A stretch of 64,000 nucleotides of DNA from Mactromeris polynyma (GCA_032209605.1 JASFXZ010000001.1:27284619-27348618), one strand, 5' to 3'; positions 1 through 12,090 are shown, counted from the stretch's first letter. Notes: generated from the sequence alone by a model not told the origin. Made by a program: numbers and translations.

Positions 1-1215
1 TACATAGTCTGTTCTCTACGTCTGAATGTCAAGTCCTTCTTTAGGACTATATGAAGGCATATATACATAGTCTGTTCTCGACGTCTGAATGTCAAGTCCT
101 TCCTTAGGACTATATGAAGGCATATATACATAGTCTGTTCTCTACGTCTGAATGTCAAGTCCTTCCTTAGGACTATCTGAAGGCATATATACATAGTCTG
201 TTCTCTACGTCTGAATGTCAAGACCTTCCTTAGGACTATCTGAAGGCATATATACATAGTCTGTTCTCGACGTCCGAATGTCAAGTCCTTCCTTAGGACT
301 ATCTGATGGCATATACACATAGTCTGTTCTCGACGTCTGAATGTCAAGTCCTTCCTTAGGACTATCTGAAGGCATATATACATAGTCTGTTCTCGACGTG
401 TGAATGTCAAGTCCTTCCTTAGGACTATCTGAAGGCATATATACATAGTCTGTTCTCGACGTCTGAATGTCAAGTCCTTCCTTAGGACTATCTGAAGGCA
501 TATATACATAGTCTGTTCTCTACGTCTGAATGTCAAGTCCTTCTTTAGGACTATCTGAAGGCATATATACATAGTCTGTTCTCGACGTCTGAATGTCAAG
601 TCCTTCCTTAGGACTATCTGAAGGCATATATACATAGTCTGTTCTCGACGTCTGAATGTCAAGTCCTTCTTTAGGACTATCTGAAGGCATATATACATAG
701 TCTGTACTCGACGTCTGAATGTCAAGTCCTTCTTTAGGACTATCTGAAGGCATATATACATAGTCTGTTCTCGACGTCTGAATGTCAAGTCCTTCCTTAG
801 GACTATCTGAAGGCATATACACATAGTCTGTTCTCGACGTCTGAATGTCAAGTCCTTCTTTATGATTATCTGAAGGCATATATACATACTGTAGTCTGTT
901 CTCGACGTCTGAATGTCAAGTCCTTCCTTAGGACTATCTGAAGGCATATATACATAGTCTGTTCTCGACGTCTGAATGTCAAGTCCTTCTTTAGGACTAT
1001 CTGAAGGCATGTATACATAGTCTGTTCACGACGTCTGAATGTCAAGTCCTTCCTTAGGACTATATGAAGGCATATATACATAGTCTGTTCACGACGTCTG
1101 AATGTCAAGTCCTTCCTTAGGACTATCTGATGGCATATACACATAGTCTGTTCTCGACGCCTGAATGTCAAGTCCTTCTTAAGGACTATCTGAAGGCATA
1201 TACACATAGGCTGTT
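1..1215. repeat. 63-bp minisatellite array (about 19 copies, cut by window edge)
   Basis: The same 63-bp unit repeats head to tail from the first base to about 1215, so the array continues to the left of the window. Each unit holds an inverted repeat, AGTCCT-TCCTT-AGGACT (6-bp stem). Units differ at a few sites (CTACG/CGACG, TTCCTT/TTCTTT). One unit near 890 carries a 5-bp insertion that shifts the frame. Because 63 is a multiple of three, the minus strand reads as an open 21-residue repeat beginning MPSDSPKEGL; I take this as a by-product of the period, because other frames are also open for long stretches and there is no non-repeat protein attached. Confidence 0.97.
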
Positions 1216-1725
1216 TCCCATATATGGTGTATCTTCGTCTTATAAGTTATGTAGCAAATTTGCTTTGTGTAGGCGTCATAGGAGACTAGAATCAACCGTC
1301 TCACATAGGAAATTCCCTTAGTTATGGATCGTGTCTGGTACATAGATAAAAAGTCAGTCGTTCTGTACCTTGTTATATCGGATGCCATTATATTGAACTG
1401 AGTTAAATGTATATCATAGCTTTTTGAGTTGAAAAGTGGGAGCGGGCACATTTCGTGAATAGAATTCAGACAGTATCGTGACGTGATAGCGTCTGTCTTA
1501 GTGTATAATAAATCGTTCCAAGCTTTCTCGTTGTTGCAATATTTCGCGTTCATATTTATTTCTGGAACACATCTCGTTAAGTATCTATTTATGCTTTATC
1601 CTTGATATGCTTTATGAACATTGCTTTTAACTCTGAAATAAGTTCTAAACTTTATTTAAAACCGTTTGCCTACATCAAAGGTATTTCGTCACATGGTATC
1701 GTGTTACCTCCACGTCAGCGCTTCC
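1216..1725. other. Unique spacer, nothing recognised
   Basis: A 510-bp single-copy stretch between two arrays. It has only short chance open frames and no recognisable coding, RNA or transposon signal. Confidence 0.6.
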
Positions 1726-2491
1726 TCTGTCTCTTTACCCAGTCTTTGTTCTGTCTCTTTACCCAGGCTGTGTTCTGTCTCTTTACCCAGTCTTTGTTCT
1801 GTCTCTTTACCCAGGCTGTGTTCTGTCTCTTTACCCAGTCTGTGTTCTGTCTCTTTACCCAGTCTGTGTTCTGTCTCTTTACCCAGGCTGTGTTCTGTCT
1901 CTTTACCCAGGCTGTGTTCTGTCTCTTTACCCAGTCTTTGTTCTGTCTCTTTACCTAGGCTGTGTTCTGTCTCTTTACCCAGTCTGTGTTCTGTCTCTTT
2001 ACCCAGTCTGTGTTCTGTCTCTTTACCCAGTCTGCGTTCTGTCTCTTTACCCAGGCTGTGTTATGTCTCTTTACCCAGACTGTGTTCTGTCTCTTTACCC
2101 AGACTGTGTTCTGTCTCTTTACCCAGACTGTGTTCTGTCTCTTTACCCAGGCTGTGTTCTATCTCTTTACCCAGACTGTTTTCTGTCTCTTTACCCAGGC
2201 TGTGATCTGTCTCTTTACCCAGACTGTGTTCTGTCTCTTTACCCGGTCTATGTTTTATCTCTTAACCCAGACAGTGTTCTGTCTCTTTACACAGGCTGTG
2301 TTCTGTCTCTTTACCCAGTCTGTGTTCTGTCTTTTTACCCAGGCTGTGTTCTGTCTCTTAATCCTGACTGTGTTATGTCTCTTTACCCAGAGTGTGTTCT
2401 GTCTCTTTGCCCAGTCTGTGTTCTGTCTCTTTACCCAGACTGTGTTCTGTCTCTTTCCCCAGTCTGTGTTCTGTCTCTTCACCCAGGCTGG
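1726..2491. repeat. 24-bp minisatellite array (about 32 copies)
   Basis: The unit is CTGTCTCTTTACCCAG followed by about 8 variable bases, usually nCTGTGTT. It is pyrimidine-rich on the + strand. Every unit ends its pyrimidine run in CAG, so it looks like a 3' splice acceptor. All three + frames stay open over long parts, giving FCLFTQ- or SVSLPR-like peptide repeats, as expected for a 24-bp period; none has a credible start or an attached unique domain. Confidence 0.97.
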
Positions 2492-2679
2492 GTTTACTTT
2501 CATGCGGTTGGTAGCGATGTATATAGTATTCATTCCATAACATTATAAGATGTGTGTAATTTAGTTTGCAATATTCGTTCTACATGATATGGTTCAATTC
2601 TTGCAAACATTGTCATTATTACCAAGGTGTTGTTCATTCAATACGGTGATTTTCCGGATCAATTGAATCTAATCAAATA

Positions 2680-2919
2680 TCAAATTTCTTGCCAGTTCTC
2701 ACTTGCGGTCCATTTTCTACCATTTTCCTCCGCTATGAGGATGTCAGAATCAAATTGCCCCGCCCATTTTGAAGGGGACGCAAATTTAAGTTGTCCATAA
2801 TTACAGCCCTTTACGTAAATTGCATTTGCTTCTCTTCCCAATAAATTTGCTTTCTGTATAGCACGATGACAGGTTACAAATACGTAATTATAAGTGTGCA
2901 TGGTTCCATTGTCCGCCAT
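2680..2919 (-). CDS. Possible first or single exon of an unrecognised small protein
   Basis: A minus-strand frame of 79 residues starts MADNGTMHTYNYVF and ends ASENWQEI. It is unlike the low-complexity frames elsewhere: mixed composition, no repeats, and a GC-richer sequence than its surroundings. Its ATG sits in a promoter-like context: TCAATGGCGG resembles a YY1/start-codon motif, and 10 bases further upstream TACCCACAATGC resembles the ZNF143/Staf site of housekeeping promoters. I do not recognise the protein and see no domain, signal peptide or membrane segment. It could be a complete short protein, or a first exon spliced earlier, for example at the GTAGAA after codon GAAAATG near the C-terminus. 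It could also be chance. No partner exon was found to the left. Confidence 0.35.
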   Translation of the reverse strand: MADNGTMHTYNYVFVTCHRAIQKANLLGREANAIYVKGCNYGQLKFASPSKWAGQFDSDILIAEENGRKWTASENWQEI

Positions 2920-2947
2920 TGAAGGCGACCGAAAAGCATTGTGGGTA
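2913..2947 (-). promoter_or_regulatory. ZNF143-like and YY1-like promoter motifs
   Basis: Read on the minus strand, 2947-2929 is TACCCACAATGCTTTTCGG, close to the ZNF143/Staf consensus. 2922-2913 is TCAATGGCGG, close to the YY1-type motif that often overlaps start codons of housekeeping genes. The two are in the right order and close to the ATG at 2919. Motif identity is from memory of vertebrate consensus; use in this organism is inferred. Confidence 0.35.
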
Positions 2948-3653
2948 ATCTTACGCGCACCTGCTGGGATCCGATTGATTCCTGCTCATTAATGCGTTTA
3001 ATGCTTTTTGTGTAAGATTGGGCAACAAATTCAAATAGGAAGTCCTGATCTCTTATTCTCCATTATTTTGTATAAATCAAGTACTAACAATGACTTGTGT
3101 GACACTTTTGCGACCTCTCAGAAGCCTAAATTTGTTATTTTACATAATTAGGGTGGGGAGTGCGAGAGAATGCTTTCTAGGACTTCTTCTTGAAGAGTAG
3201 CATGTTTCTCATTTGATTTTCATTTGTTTGAAATTTAAACACACGTAATTTCAAAGATTGTTGATTTATTTAGCGTTTTATTGAAAAAACGCATCTTAAG
3301 TTGTTTGGTGGCAAAATTGTTCAAACAATAGGAGCAGATGCCACGTCTTTCACGTTGAATAATAGAGCGAAGAATTAAGTATTCACCGTACATTTATGGA
3401 AGAGAACTAATTGTATTTTTATGCATCATGACAATTTTTTGTTGTCCGGCCCTTCAGACTGTATGTGTAATTGCGTCTATGACCATTTGGCGGTTTAATC
3501 AATTGTCATTTGTGATCGATGTGATTCATACACGAGACACATAGAAGTAATAAATTGATTGTTATTAGTCAAAATATACATATACCTCTCCAGAGCAGCC
3601 ATATCTTGCAACAGCCTCTCTTCAAATATATTATAAATTTATCTCTTAACAGA
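2948..3653. other. Unique spacer, nothing recognised
   Basis: About 700 bp of AT-rich single-copy DNA between the candidate minus-strand promoter and the next array. If the 2680-2919 exon is real, this would be its upstream region. No coding or RNA signal was seen. Confidence 0.55.
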
Positions 3654-3845
3654 AACAACCTCTAGCCAGAGGTTGTTGCTATGGAGAGGTCGCAAGGGGT
3701 TGTTGCTATGGAGAGGTCGCACTGTATGTAATGGCCAGAGGTTGTTGCTATGGAGAGGTCGCAAGGGGTTGTTGCTATGGAGAGGTCGCACTGTATGTAC
3801 TCGCCAGAGGTTGTTGCTATGGAGAGGTCGCACTGTATGTACTCG
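3654..3845. repeat. Short tandem array of GTTGTTGCTATGGAGAGGTCGC units, with edge hairpin
   Basis: Five copies of a core, GTTGTTGCTATGGAGAGG followed by TCGCA, are arranged as alternating short (27-bp) and long spacers, giving a 72-bp higher-order unit. The left edge is a perfect 10-bp inverted repeat, AACAACCTCT-agcc-AGAGGTTGTT (3654-3677), made by one inverted core end. The AGAGGTTGT core recurs at 58.7-58.8 kb and, as ACAACCTCT, at 45.7 kb, so this is part of a dispersed family. Confidence 0.9.
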
Positions 3846-4079
3846 TATTACGTCTCTTTTATCATTTTTTTATATTTGGTGTATTATCATATGTTGCTAA
3901 TTATCAATTAAATATTTCTATTAGTTACCGGTAGACATTCCGTGTAATGGAACCAAACACAGCAAACGTAATGCAGTTTTGCCCCTCATCCCTTATTAAG
4001 CATTCACATTTATCTATATTTTAAATCGCTCACAAATTCCACCCTTTGTTTGTGCAATAGAAGCAAAATAACTATCAAC

Positions 4080-4665
4080 AATAGCAACAATAAAGCCGTC
4101 ATCACCAACAAAAACTTCGTCAACGGCTTCGTCATTATCAGTATACTAACCCCACCAGTATAAGTACCACCGTAAATAATCAGCGTTCATTATTTACAAC
4201 ATTATCACCACACTCATATACAACAGCAATATCACCGTCATCATCATCAACATCAACAACATCACCAACAACAGCATCATCATCTACAACATCACCAACA
4301 ACAGCATCATCATCATCTACAATATCACCAACAACAGCATCGTCATCATCATCATCATCATCTACAACAAGGCTACAACAGCATCATCATCATCATCTAC
4401 AACATCACCAACAACAGCATCATCATCATCATCTACAACATCACCAACAACAGCATCATCATCATCATCTACAACATCACCAACAACAGCATCATCATCA
4501 TCATCTACAACATCACCAACAACAGCATCATCATCATCATCTACAACATCACCAACAACAGCATCATCATCATCATCTACAACATCACCAACAACAACAT
4601 CATCATCATCATCTACAACATCACCAACAACAGCATCATCATCATCATCTACAACAAGGCTACAA
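4080..4665. repeat. CAA/ATC-rich simple sequence passing into a 36-bp array
   Basis: 4080-4212 is degenerate CAA/ATC sequence. From about 4213 it becomes a regular array: (CAT)n, then CTACAACATCACCAACAACA, with a 36-bp period and 11-12 copies, interrupted by variants with CTACAAGGCTACAACAG. The minus strand reads as an acidic DDDDDAVVGDVV repeat from a weak start at 4688. I regard that as a translation of the repeat, not a gene. Confidence 0.95.
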
Positions 4666-5036
4666 CAAAAAGACAACATGTAAAACAACTAATATTGATA
4701 AATTTGATCAATGTCAATCACATTTTTACTTAGAAGCTATCAATATATACTTGATTCAGAGAATTTTGCATTTTTTTATTTGATAATTTATTCCTTTTCC
4801 AGAATGATTGGATAGGAATCTTTATACAGCGGACGTTGGATCACCCGAACAGTGGAGCTCGGAATCAGGCATTCTGATAAAAATTTGGAATTAAATTTGT
4901 GTTTTGTGTTTTAATAATTGTGTGTATTATTACATATGGATCGATAGATGGATGTAATCAACAGCGATACTCATTGGGATGGCGGGTTTTCAAGGCAGCG
5001 TTTATCCATTCACGGTATGTATATACGGTTTCGTGT

Positions 5037-5375
5037 GAGGTCTGTCCCAAATTTCATGAAAATACTTTAAGTACATGCTTAACATATTCTTGGCAGTATG
5101 CTTAAGTCTGTTAGTTTGTGCTTAGCTGAGCACTGGTAAAAAACGCAGTTCACAGACATACTGTATATGTAATGATATACAGTGTACTTAGTTAAGTAAA
5201 ATAACATGCTTATTCTTCAATATAGTGTCTGTACTTTGTACATCAACTCCTTAATGTGAACTAATAAGCACGGATTGTCGTGAAATATTACTTAAGTATG
5301 ATAATAAGAAAATTACCGGACATAAGTATATTAATAAACTTAAGTATTTTCGTGGCCTGATTCGGGACCTGATTT
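5037..5375. mobile_element. MITE-like element with imperfect terminal inverted repeats
   Basis: The left end (5044-5072) runs GTCCCAAATTTCATGAAAA then TACTTTAAGT. The right end (5338-5368), read on the other strand, runs GTCCCGAATCAGGCCACGAA then AATACTTAAGT. The arms match over about 25 of 31 bases and the interior has several further ACTTAAGT-type segments. It has no coding capacity and is about 330 bp, all typical of a decayed non-autonomous DNA transposon. Target-site duplications were not resolved. Confidence 0.45.
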
Positions 5376-7754
5376 AAAAAGTCTTTGTTTGCTTCCTCCC
5401 GATCCTACGGACTAAAGTTGATGAGTAGTTGTGTAGGCATTAAAATAGTTTTTGTAAGTGATTGTTTGACCCTATTTCTCCGCTCAAAACTAAACAAAAT
5501 GGCCAATATTGCATTTTGCACATTTTTAGTCAGGCCTGGTCATATCGTTTTCATTTGAAATATGTTTATTGTAAAATGTTTTACTTTTTGCAATGTAAGT
5601 GTAAAGACCATCTTATGAAAAGCAGTCTGCGTTTGTCTTATAATAATCGTATTATTGTCCAAGTTGTATGGTCAACTATGTATAACATGCCCCTGTCTGC
5701 AAGGTCTCTGACCACGTAATGATTCATTCCAATATCATACTGGGTATAGTAGTCACCTGTTTACAGTGTTGACTTGAAGCATAGCACAATATGTGAACGG
5801 TATAGACAGGTTTGACTGTATAACACCGTTAATTAAGAATTAGACTACGTAACGATTATGTAGGTGCCATTATATTTGTAAAAAGACTCTTTTATTAATC
5901 TATCTTGGAATAATATCATTTCCTCAGCATTTTGAACTCAAAATCTTTAGATTTGAGTGTCCATCTGAGATCTGAGTGTTAGTATAGGGTGCTGTCATCC
6001 TGGATCCAATGTACGGAACATGTGTCATGGTCTGTTTCATTATTGTTTTAGTTGTTACAATGTCACCCGTTTTGTCTTAACTTAAACACCCCTGACATCC
6101 GTGTGTGTCCCATTCTTGTATTGTTAGGTACATGTTTGAAAATTTAAATACAGTCAAACAAGTGAACAACCGTCGTCCAAAGGACAGCCATCAGTGGTCT
6201 TTTGTACACGTATATAGAATGTAAGTCGCAGTCATGTTAATTCGGAAATAATGATATCTTATTTGCATTGAATTGATAATGAATAAAAGTCAAAGATGTG
6301 CTCCATTTCTAAAGCCGAGCATTTGTCTGTATGCATAGCCTGGTATCGCTATGGTAACGCAATTATTATTATTACTGAACATATTTTGGGTAAATATGCA
6401 TTTAATGTCATATTCAAGTGTTTGGGGCTATAAACAAAGTACCTTTGAATTGATCGCTTATAGTTTATAACTTTACATTAATGGCAACTTTTTTTGAAAA
6501 CTAGAGGCGTTGATACTCACCGGAAAAGGGCGTAAAATTCGCGCCAAAGTTCCCTCCTAAAAATTAGGTCGTTCAGGTAAAACGTTCTTTGCTTTGAATA
6601 AAATTATTAACATTGGTGACAACATTTTCCTTCTCTCCTGGGAATTTCTTTATACCAGCGAGTGGTAGATGAACAAAAGCAGCTTTCATTACCAGCTTGT
6701 GATGCGACATGAAACAATCGCGTCTCCATTAAGCGACCGACACGTTCGATTAAAATGGCGCTGGGTGAAAATGGTAGAACATTGTTCCAGGGAATTGGGA
6801 CCTGCATGAATTAATATTCTTTCATATTATCAGTGTAAACCAGTGCAGAACTACAGATTAAGACAAAAGTAATATTTTTAATGAATTTAATATCAATAAA
6901 TATCATTTAACGAAACACAGGTTGATGAAATTTGATGCTTGCATTTGTGACTCGGCGTTATGAGGAAACATTTGCCCTTAATTTGGTGTCATATTTCCAT
7001 AGCAACCGTCAATATATGAATGGTTGATTTTGTGCTTAATTCAAAAAAGTTTTCGTTAAGTGAAGTAGAAAAATATTCGAACGATTACATATACGTAGAG
7101 ATGTTATAGTGTTTGTTGAAACAGTTTTGTAAAACAAGCACAAAATAGCTGCAAAATAACGACAGCATTTTTTTTAAATGATGAAAGGCTATTTCCTGAT
7201 CGTTTGATACTAAATTATGTAGGTCAATAAACCTTGCTTTGGGATATGTAAAATTGGTTGAACATCATTCGTCAGTATAAACACCTCAGAGATTCTCCAC
7301 GAATCTCCATTGTAGGTCATTGTTCTAGAATATACGATGTATGCCTAATCGTACAGAGTGTATGTACACACGTATGCATCACATTAAAATCGAGCGTGCT
7401 ACATTATACTAATTTATAACTCTATCGTTAATATGGAATTGTCTTGAGGGTTTAAAACTAACAGCAATTTTTTTAAGCATTGTCATAACCGTACGGATAA
7501 ATTACTATTCGAATGATTCAGCCAGTTACATATTTCTGAACCCACTCTTTTCCGTCGTGTTACATCGCATATTATCATCGCTAATGGTCATTTTCGCGAA
7601 ATGGTTCGAAATTGCCGAAATTCATTTGTCAGAATTTGGCAGTACATTTATCATGTTTGATGTCAGGGGTTTATTTTTTAAGTAATCAAATACTTCGAAG
7701 GGTCAACATTAAAGACTGTCACAATAAACAACGATGCTACTAGATTAATTGTGA
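5376..7754. other. AT-rich non-coding stretch, nothing recognised
   Basis: About 2.4 kb of single-copy DNA. A 66-residue minus-strand frame at 6607-6807 shows no recognisable protein. AAAATGGCGCTGGG at 6754 opens a 19-codon + frame only. Confidence 0.5.
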
Positions 7755-7860
7755 TTTTAGATTAATTTTCTGCGGGATTATCATCGCACCGGAGTACCGC
7801 TCAATTAGTTATTTGATTGGCTGTTAGATTACTGCTCCGCAGAAAATAAAATCTAATAAA
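7755..7860. repeat. Inverted repeat, arms about 21-24 bp
   Basis: The left arm 7755-7775 (TTTTAGATTAATTTTCTGCG and one more G) pairs with the right arm 7837-7860 (CCGCAGAAAATAAAATCTAA and on) with one small gap. About 61 bases lie between, including CAATTAG and a TGATTGG. Either a short MITE remnant or a hairpin-forming element; there is no coding content. Confidence 0.6.
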
Positions 7861-10800
7861 CTATTGGCCCTGAAACACTATTAACTCCAAGTATCAACAT
7901 GGAAATGCCGTTCTTGAAGGAAAATGATCATGACTTCTCGTTTGTTGAGATTAGGCAAATATTTGCGGACAAATTTCGTTTCGTCTTGGATACTTGTTCG
8001 AAAGAAAAGAATATCTTTGAATGGAAGCTTCTTTTGAAAGAACTAGTCGAAAATTAAACGCCATTTGTGCGTGACTTATGACAGTGTGTTAATATCATGC
8101 ATAGAAACAAGGAAGCCCATGCCTATGAAGTCTGTTACGAATTGATTAATCAAACTACACACATTCTTAATATAGCTCTTAATCATATAAAAAAGAAATA
8201 TGCTTATAAAATGTGATCACGCACGGCATCTGAGCTTACAAATACATGCTTCAATGCGAGTTGGGTTACTATAGCTAAACATATACTCAATGTTCACTGT
8301 AAAATAACAGTTTGAATCCTGTTTCAACGCCGGAATTAGCTGAAATACTGGCGAAAAATATGTAAACTCCAATGCTCGTGAAAGGAATGTTATAATTGGC
8401 TACGTTTGGTTGTTCTAATACGCTGCAATTATAGGCTGTTTATAGAACCATACATTAAAGTCAGTTCTAAGTACTTAGAATGATACTATGCTATTTTACT
8501 ACATTGTGTTTTTTTTTCTGTAATTGCATCGGCTGGATATATTTTTATTCATCGTGATAAAGATACATTTGTCACGTATGTTTTTGTCGTGTATTTTTAC
8601 ATAACACTTCCCTAACTAGTCGAGTGTTCACATATGTGCTGTAAGCAAAACATCTTTAGACTTGAACGGTTTTAAAGTCATAATTTCTATAACACACCTT
8701 TCAACGTATATAAACTATGGCTCACTAAAGGAATGCAAACATCACTTTATAGTGACATTTATTTATTTATTTTCAGGGAAAGATTCACATTATTTATAAA
8801 TCATTATAGTTCTGTCTATTAGCAATAAATGCTTTGATTCATGGCTGATAATCGCATGAATAAAATTACGGCGTCTATTTGAGCCACATCTGTTGAGCGT
8901 TTCAACAACTTTCACGGTAACTGAATATCACTTGATGTATAGAATGTTCGAGTTTATTTGTAATTTAATAGCGTGTTGTAATCACCGAATGTTGAATTAT
9001 ATTGTATTTTATTACATTACATGTTTTATTCAAATGAATTGTTGAACTTTTTTTGCGATATATGAACGTTGTGACAGAGAAAGTATCTCTTGTATATACC
9101 AAAGCGATGTACGGTGATTATACTCTGATGAGACTTGGTACAATAATGATATAGTGCTGCCTGCGTTTGTCGTCATACGAGTTTTGACCGAAGTTATGGA
9201 CTATGAACATAATTTAGTCAAATTTGGCATGCATTAAATGCATACTTGCGTATCGTGCTTGCGACCTATTTTTGACTAAGGACGTGCTACCTTCTGCGTC
9301 CCGTGAAAAAAACACGACTTTGCGATCAGGTGTATGCTATTGAACAACAAAGTTGCCGAATGTAGCGAAACGATTCTACACGTTCTTTTGCACATATTCA
9401 TTTTACTGTTATTTGTTTTTGCTTTCATTTCTGAACATGCAGTCGCCGAAAGTGTACTAACTTCTCAAATAACATCGTATTAGACGCAACAGGAAAATCG
9501 TTTATGATTTATATGAATAAAGCAATGTGTAATGTCTCTCTGTACGGCAATATTCACGGTCTTACAGTGCTACAATTACGGACCAATTCGGATAAATGCT
9601 GCCATTGAGCTGTTTCGTGGTCATGGGAATCGTAATTTTCAACATTTCCAATGTTTATGGCCCTAGTTCTAAAGTTTCTTAATGAACTACAACGTGTATC
9701 GATGGAAATCCAACTTCTCCTGTTCAATTGTAGTAGATCGTATCTTGAAAACATATTGTTCTGTTAATCGCCGTAATTATTGCGATGAAAAGCGGTTTTC
9801 TGTCTGTATTATACGCTTAATAGACTAGATTTGTTTAACGCCATATAGCTTTTAAGGATGTCATTCGCGTTTAATCATTTAACGACAAGTTTTGAAAAGA
9901 ACCCTATTAATTAAACAAAAGGATGGGACTTTGCGGTAATAGCAAATCGAGTGATATATAGATTTATTCAATATTTAAAAGCATATAAACAATAGCTAGT
10001 GTCCCCAGATGCCTATTTAGTTTCCTAACATCATTGCTGAGTTCTGAAAAATATATATTTCGTACGTCATTGGACACCGCCGGCGTTTACCTCCGTGTAT
10101 TTTCGTGTAACGATATTTGTTCACGCGATGTTTGAGCACTAAAATTACTTGTCTTCCTCCCTGGATAATACTGAAAACAATCTTATTCAAACAAAATATT
10201 ACATCAATGTTAGGTCTTTAATAGCTTGGCATCATTTTGTTTTGTCTTCGATTCCAGTCAGTAGACGTCTACCGGTGGACATGTGTATAACACGGCTCTA
10301 ATACAAGTTTGTGAAAATGGACCCACGTGTCCATTGTATTTAAATTTTCTAGAAAATCACATTTTCTCTGTATCAATAAACTATATGTAATTCAAACAAA
10401 TCACAAAGTCAATTGAAGGAACAATGGTTTGAACAAATCCATTGTGACACTGTTTTGGGAAAGAAGTATGTATTTACTAACGTTTTACGGGAAACCTCAT
10501 AATATGATTTGCAAATAACGTCAGTCAGTTGGTTGGCATAGATTATATCTAAGACTTAGAATCCAAATTAGGTTTAGTCGTGTGTGCATTAATTAATCCA
10601 AGGAACTATGATAGTATTAATATGTGTGAAACTACAAAAAAATTTGTTCATTGAGGGAAGACATTGCACTGTGGTAATACATTGGGACCAAATCCACCGA
10701 GTCGTACAATGTAATATTCGTAACCTGTTGAATAATGCAAATTATTATTGGTTGAAAAGAAAGACGCATTGGTTATGTCATCTGATCACTGTGAACATGC

Positions 10801-11320
10801 ATGAATTAGATAATCACAAACGGTGTTAAAATACACAAAAGATTAACAATAGTTTTGCAATATGTTTATCAATCATTTGAGTGAGACTGACTCATGCAAG
10901 CTTCTCGGCATGGGAGGAAAAAACTGGGCTCTACCTTGCATTCTTTAAATGTAATAAGACATTGATTTATGTCCATCAAATACTGTATAAAGTATCAACC
11001 ACTTAGGGACGGATTTTATCATGATTTCCCGAAAGTCAACTTTTCATTTTTCACCATTATAGATTATCTTAATATAAAAGAAACTGTCGGTGGAAAAGCT
11101 GTGCTACTTAGGGACGCTGTAGAGTATGCCGAGATAAAAGCCGTGTTTATGTATTTTGATTAACACTTTTATCGGCCGTACTGTCAATACGGCGCTAACT
11201 TTCAATGGTAAATGATCAGACTAGCCTTGTATCTTGGCTTTCACTTACCTAGCCCATAACGGCATTTGTTTAAATTTATCAGTATATTCCGTCTTGTTGC
11301 AACAGTCGACTTCCATCGAG
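7861..11320. other. Long non-coding stretch, nothing recognised
   Basis: About 3.5 kb of single-copy AT-rich DNA. Open frames are short (73 codons at most) and have the composition of random AT-rich sequence. No tRNA-like, repeat-array or transposon features were found. Enhancers cannot be excluded by eye. Confidence 0.5.
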
Positions 11321-11328
11321 TGACGTCA
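11321..11328. promoter_or_regulatory. Perfect CRE palindrome TGACGTCA
   Basis: The 8-base sequence is the full cAMP-response element bound by CREB/ATF bZIP dimers. It lies 300 bp left of the 27-bp array; a second perfect copy lies just right of the array. Function is not shown. Confidence 0.3.
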
Positions 11329-11627
11329 TCATTTTGTGCGTTGTTAAGGAGCTTGAACCGTTCACGTAGGCTGCTTAAAAATACAAATACCGACGACTAT
11401 GTCAAGACGGTAAAAACAAATGAATCCAAATGTGAGAGAAAGTAAGAATCTCTGTCTGCGAAATCACAAACACGGAAGTTAACAACGATCGGCGCCATAT
11501 AACAGGAACACTGACGTTGTATATTAACAAGTCCATACATACTGAAATCTGTTTTAAATGTCTAAACGTAGTCACAAAGTGTCGAATTAATTTTGCCAGG
11601 TTAAGAAGGTATTTAAAATACTTTTTC

Positions 11628-12090
11628 AAGCATGAAGACCAGGATGTGAGGTTCAAACATGAAGACCAGGATGTGAGGTTCAAGCATGAAGACCAGGATG
11701 TGAGGTTCAAGCATGAAGACCAGGATGTGAGGTTCAAACATGAAGATCAGGATGTGAGGTTCAAGCATGAAGACCAGGATGAGAGGTTCAAGCATGAAGA
11801 CCAGGATGTGAGGTTCAAACATGAAGACCAGGATGTGAGGTTCAAACATGAAGACCAGGATGTGAGGTTCAAGCATGAAGACCAGGATGTGAGGTTCAAA
11901 CATGAAGATCAGGGTGTGAGGTTCAAACATGAAGATCAGGATGTGAGGTTCAAACATGAAGATCAGGATGTGAGGTTCAAGCATGAAGACCAGGATGTGA
12001 GGTTCAAACATGAAGATCAGGATGTGAGGTTCAAACATGAAGATCAGGATGTGAGGTTCAAACATGAAGACCAGGATGTGAGGTTCAAGC
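11628..12090. repeat. 27-bp minisatellite array (17 copies)
   Basis: The unit is TTCAAGCATGAAGACCAGGA then TGTGAGG, with a few alternatives (AAACATGAAGATCAGG). A + frame from 11517 to 12164 reads through the array as FKHEDQDVR repeats, with non-repeat ends of 37 and about 25 residues. Two minus frames are equally open, as expected from the period, so I do not call a gene. If any array here encodes a real repeat protein, this is the best candidate, because its frame has ATG, unique ends and a charged, soluble repeat. Confidence 0.95.

Noticed and set aside
205..1207. Minus-strand MPSDSPKEGLDIQTSRTDYVY-type repeat protein
   Set aside because: Follows from a 63-bp unit without in-frame stops; a 5-bp insertion near 890 breaks it and no unique coding sequence is attached.
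4362..4688. Acidic DDDDDAVVGDVV repeat protein
   Set aside because: A translation of the CAT/CAA-rich 36-bp array.
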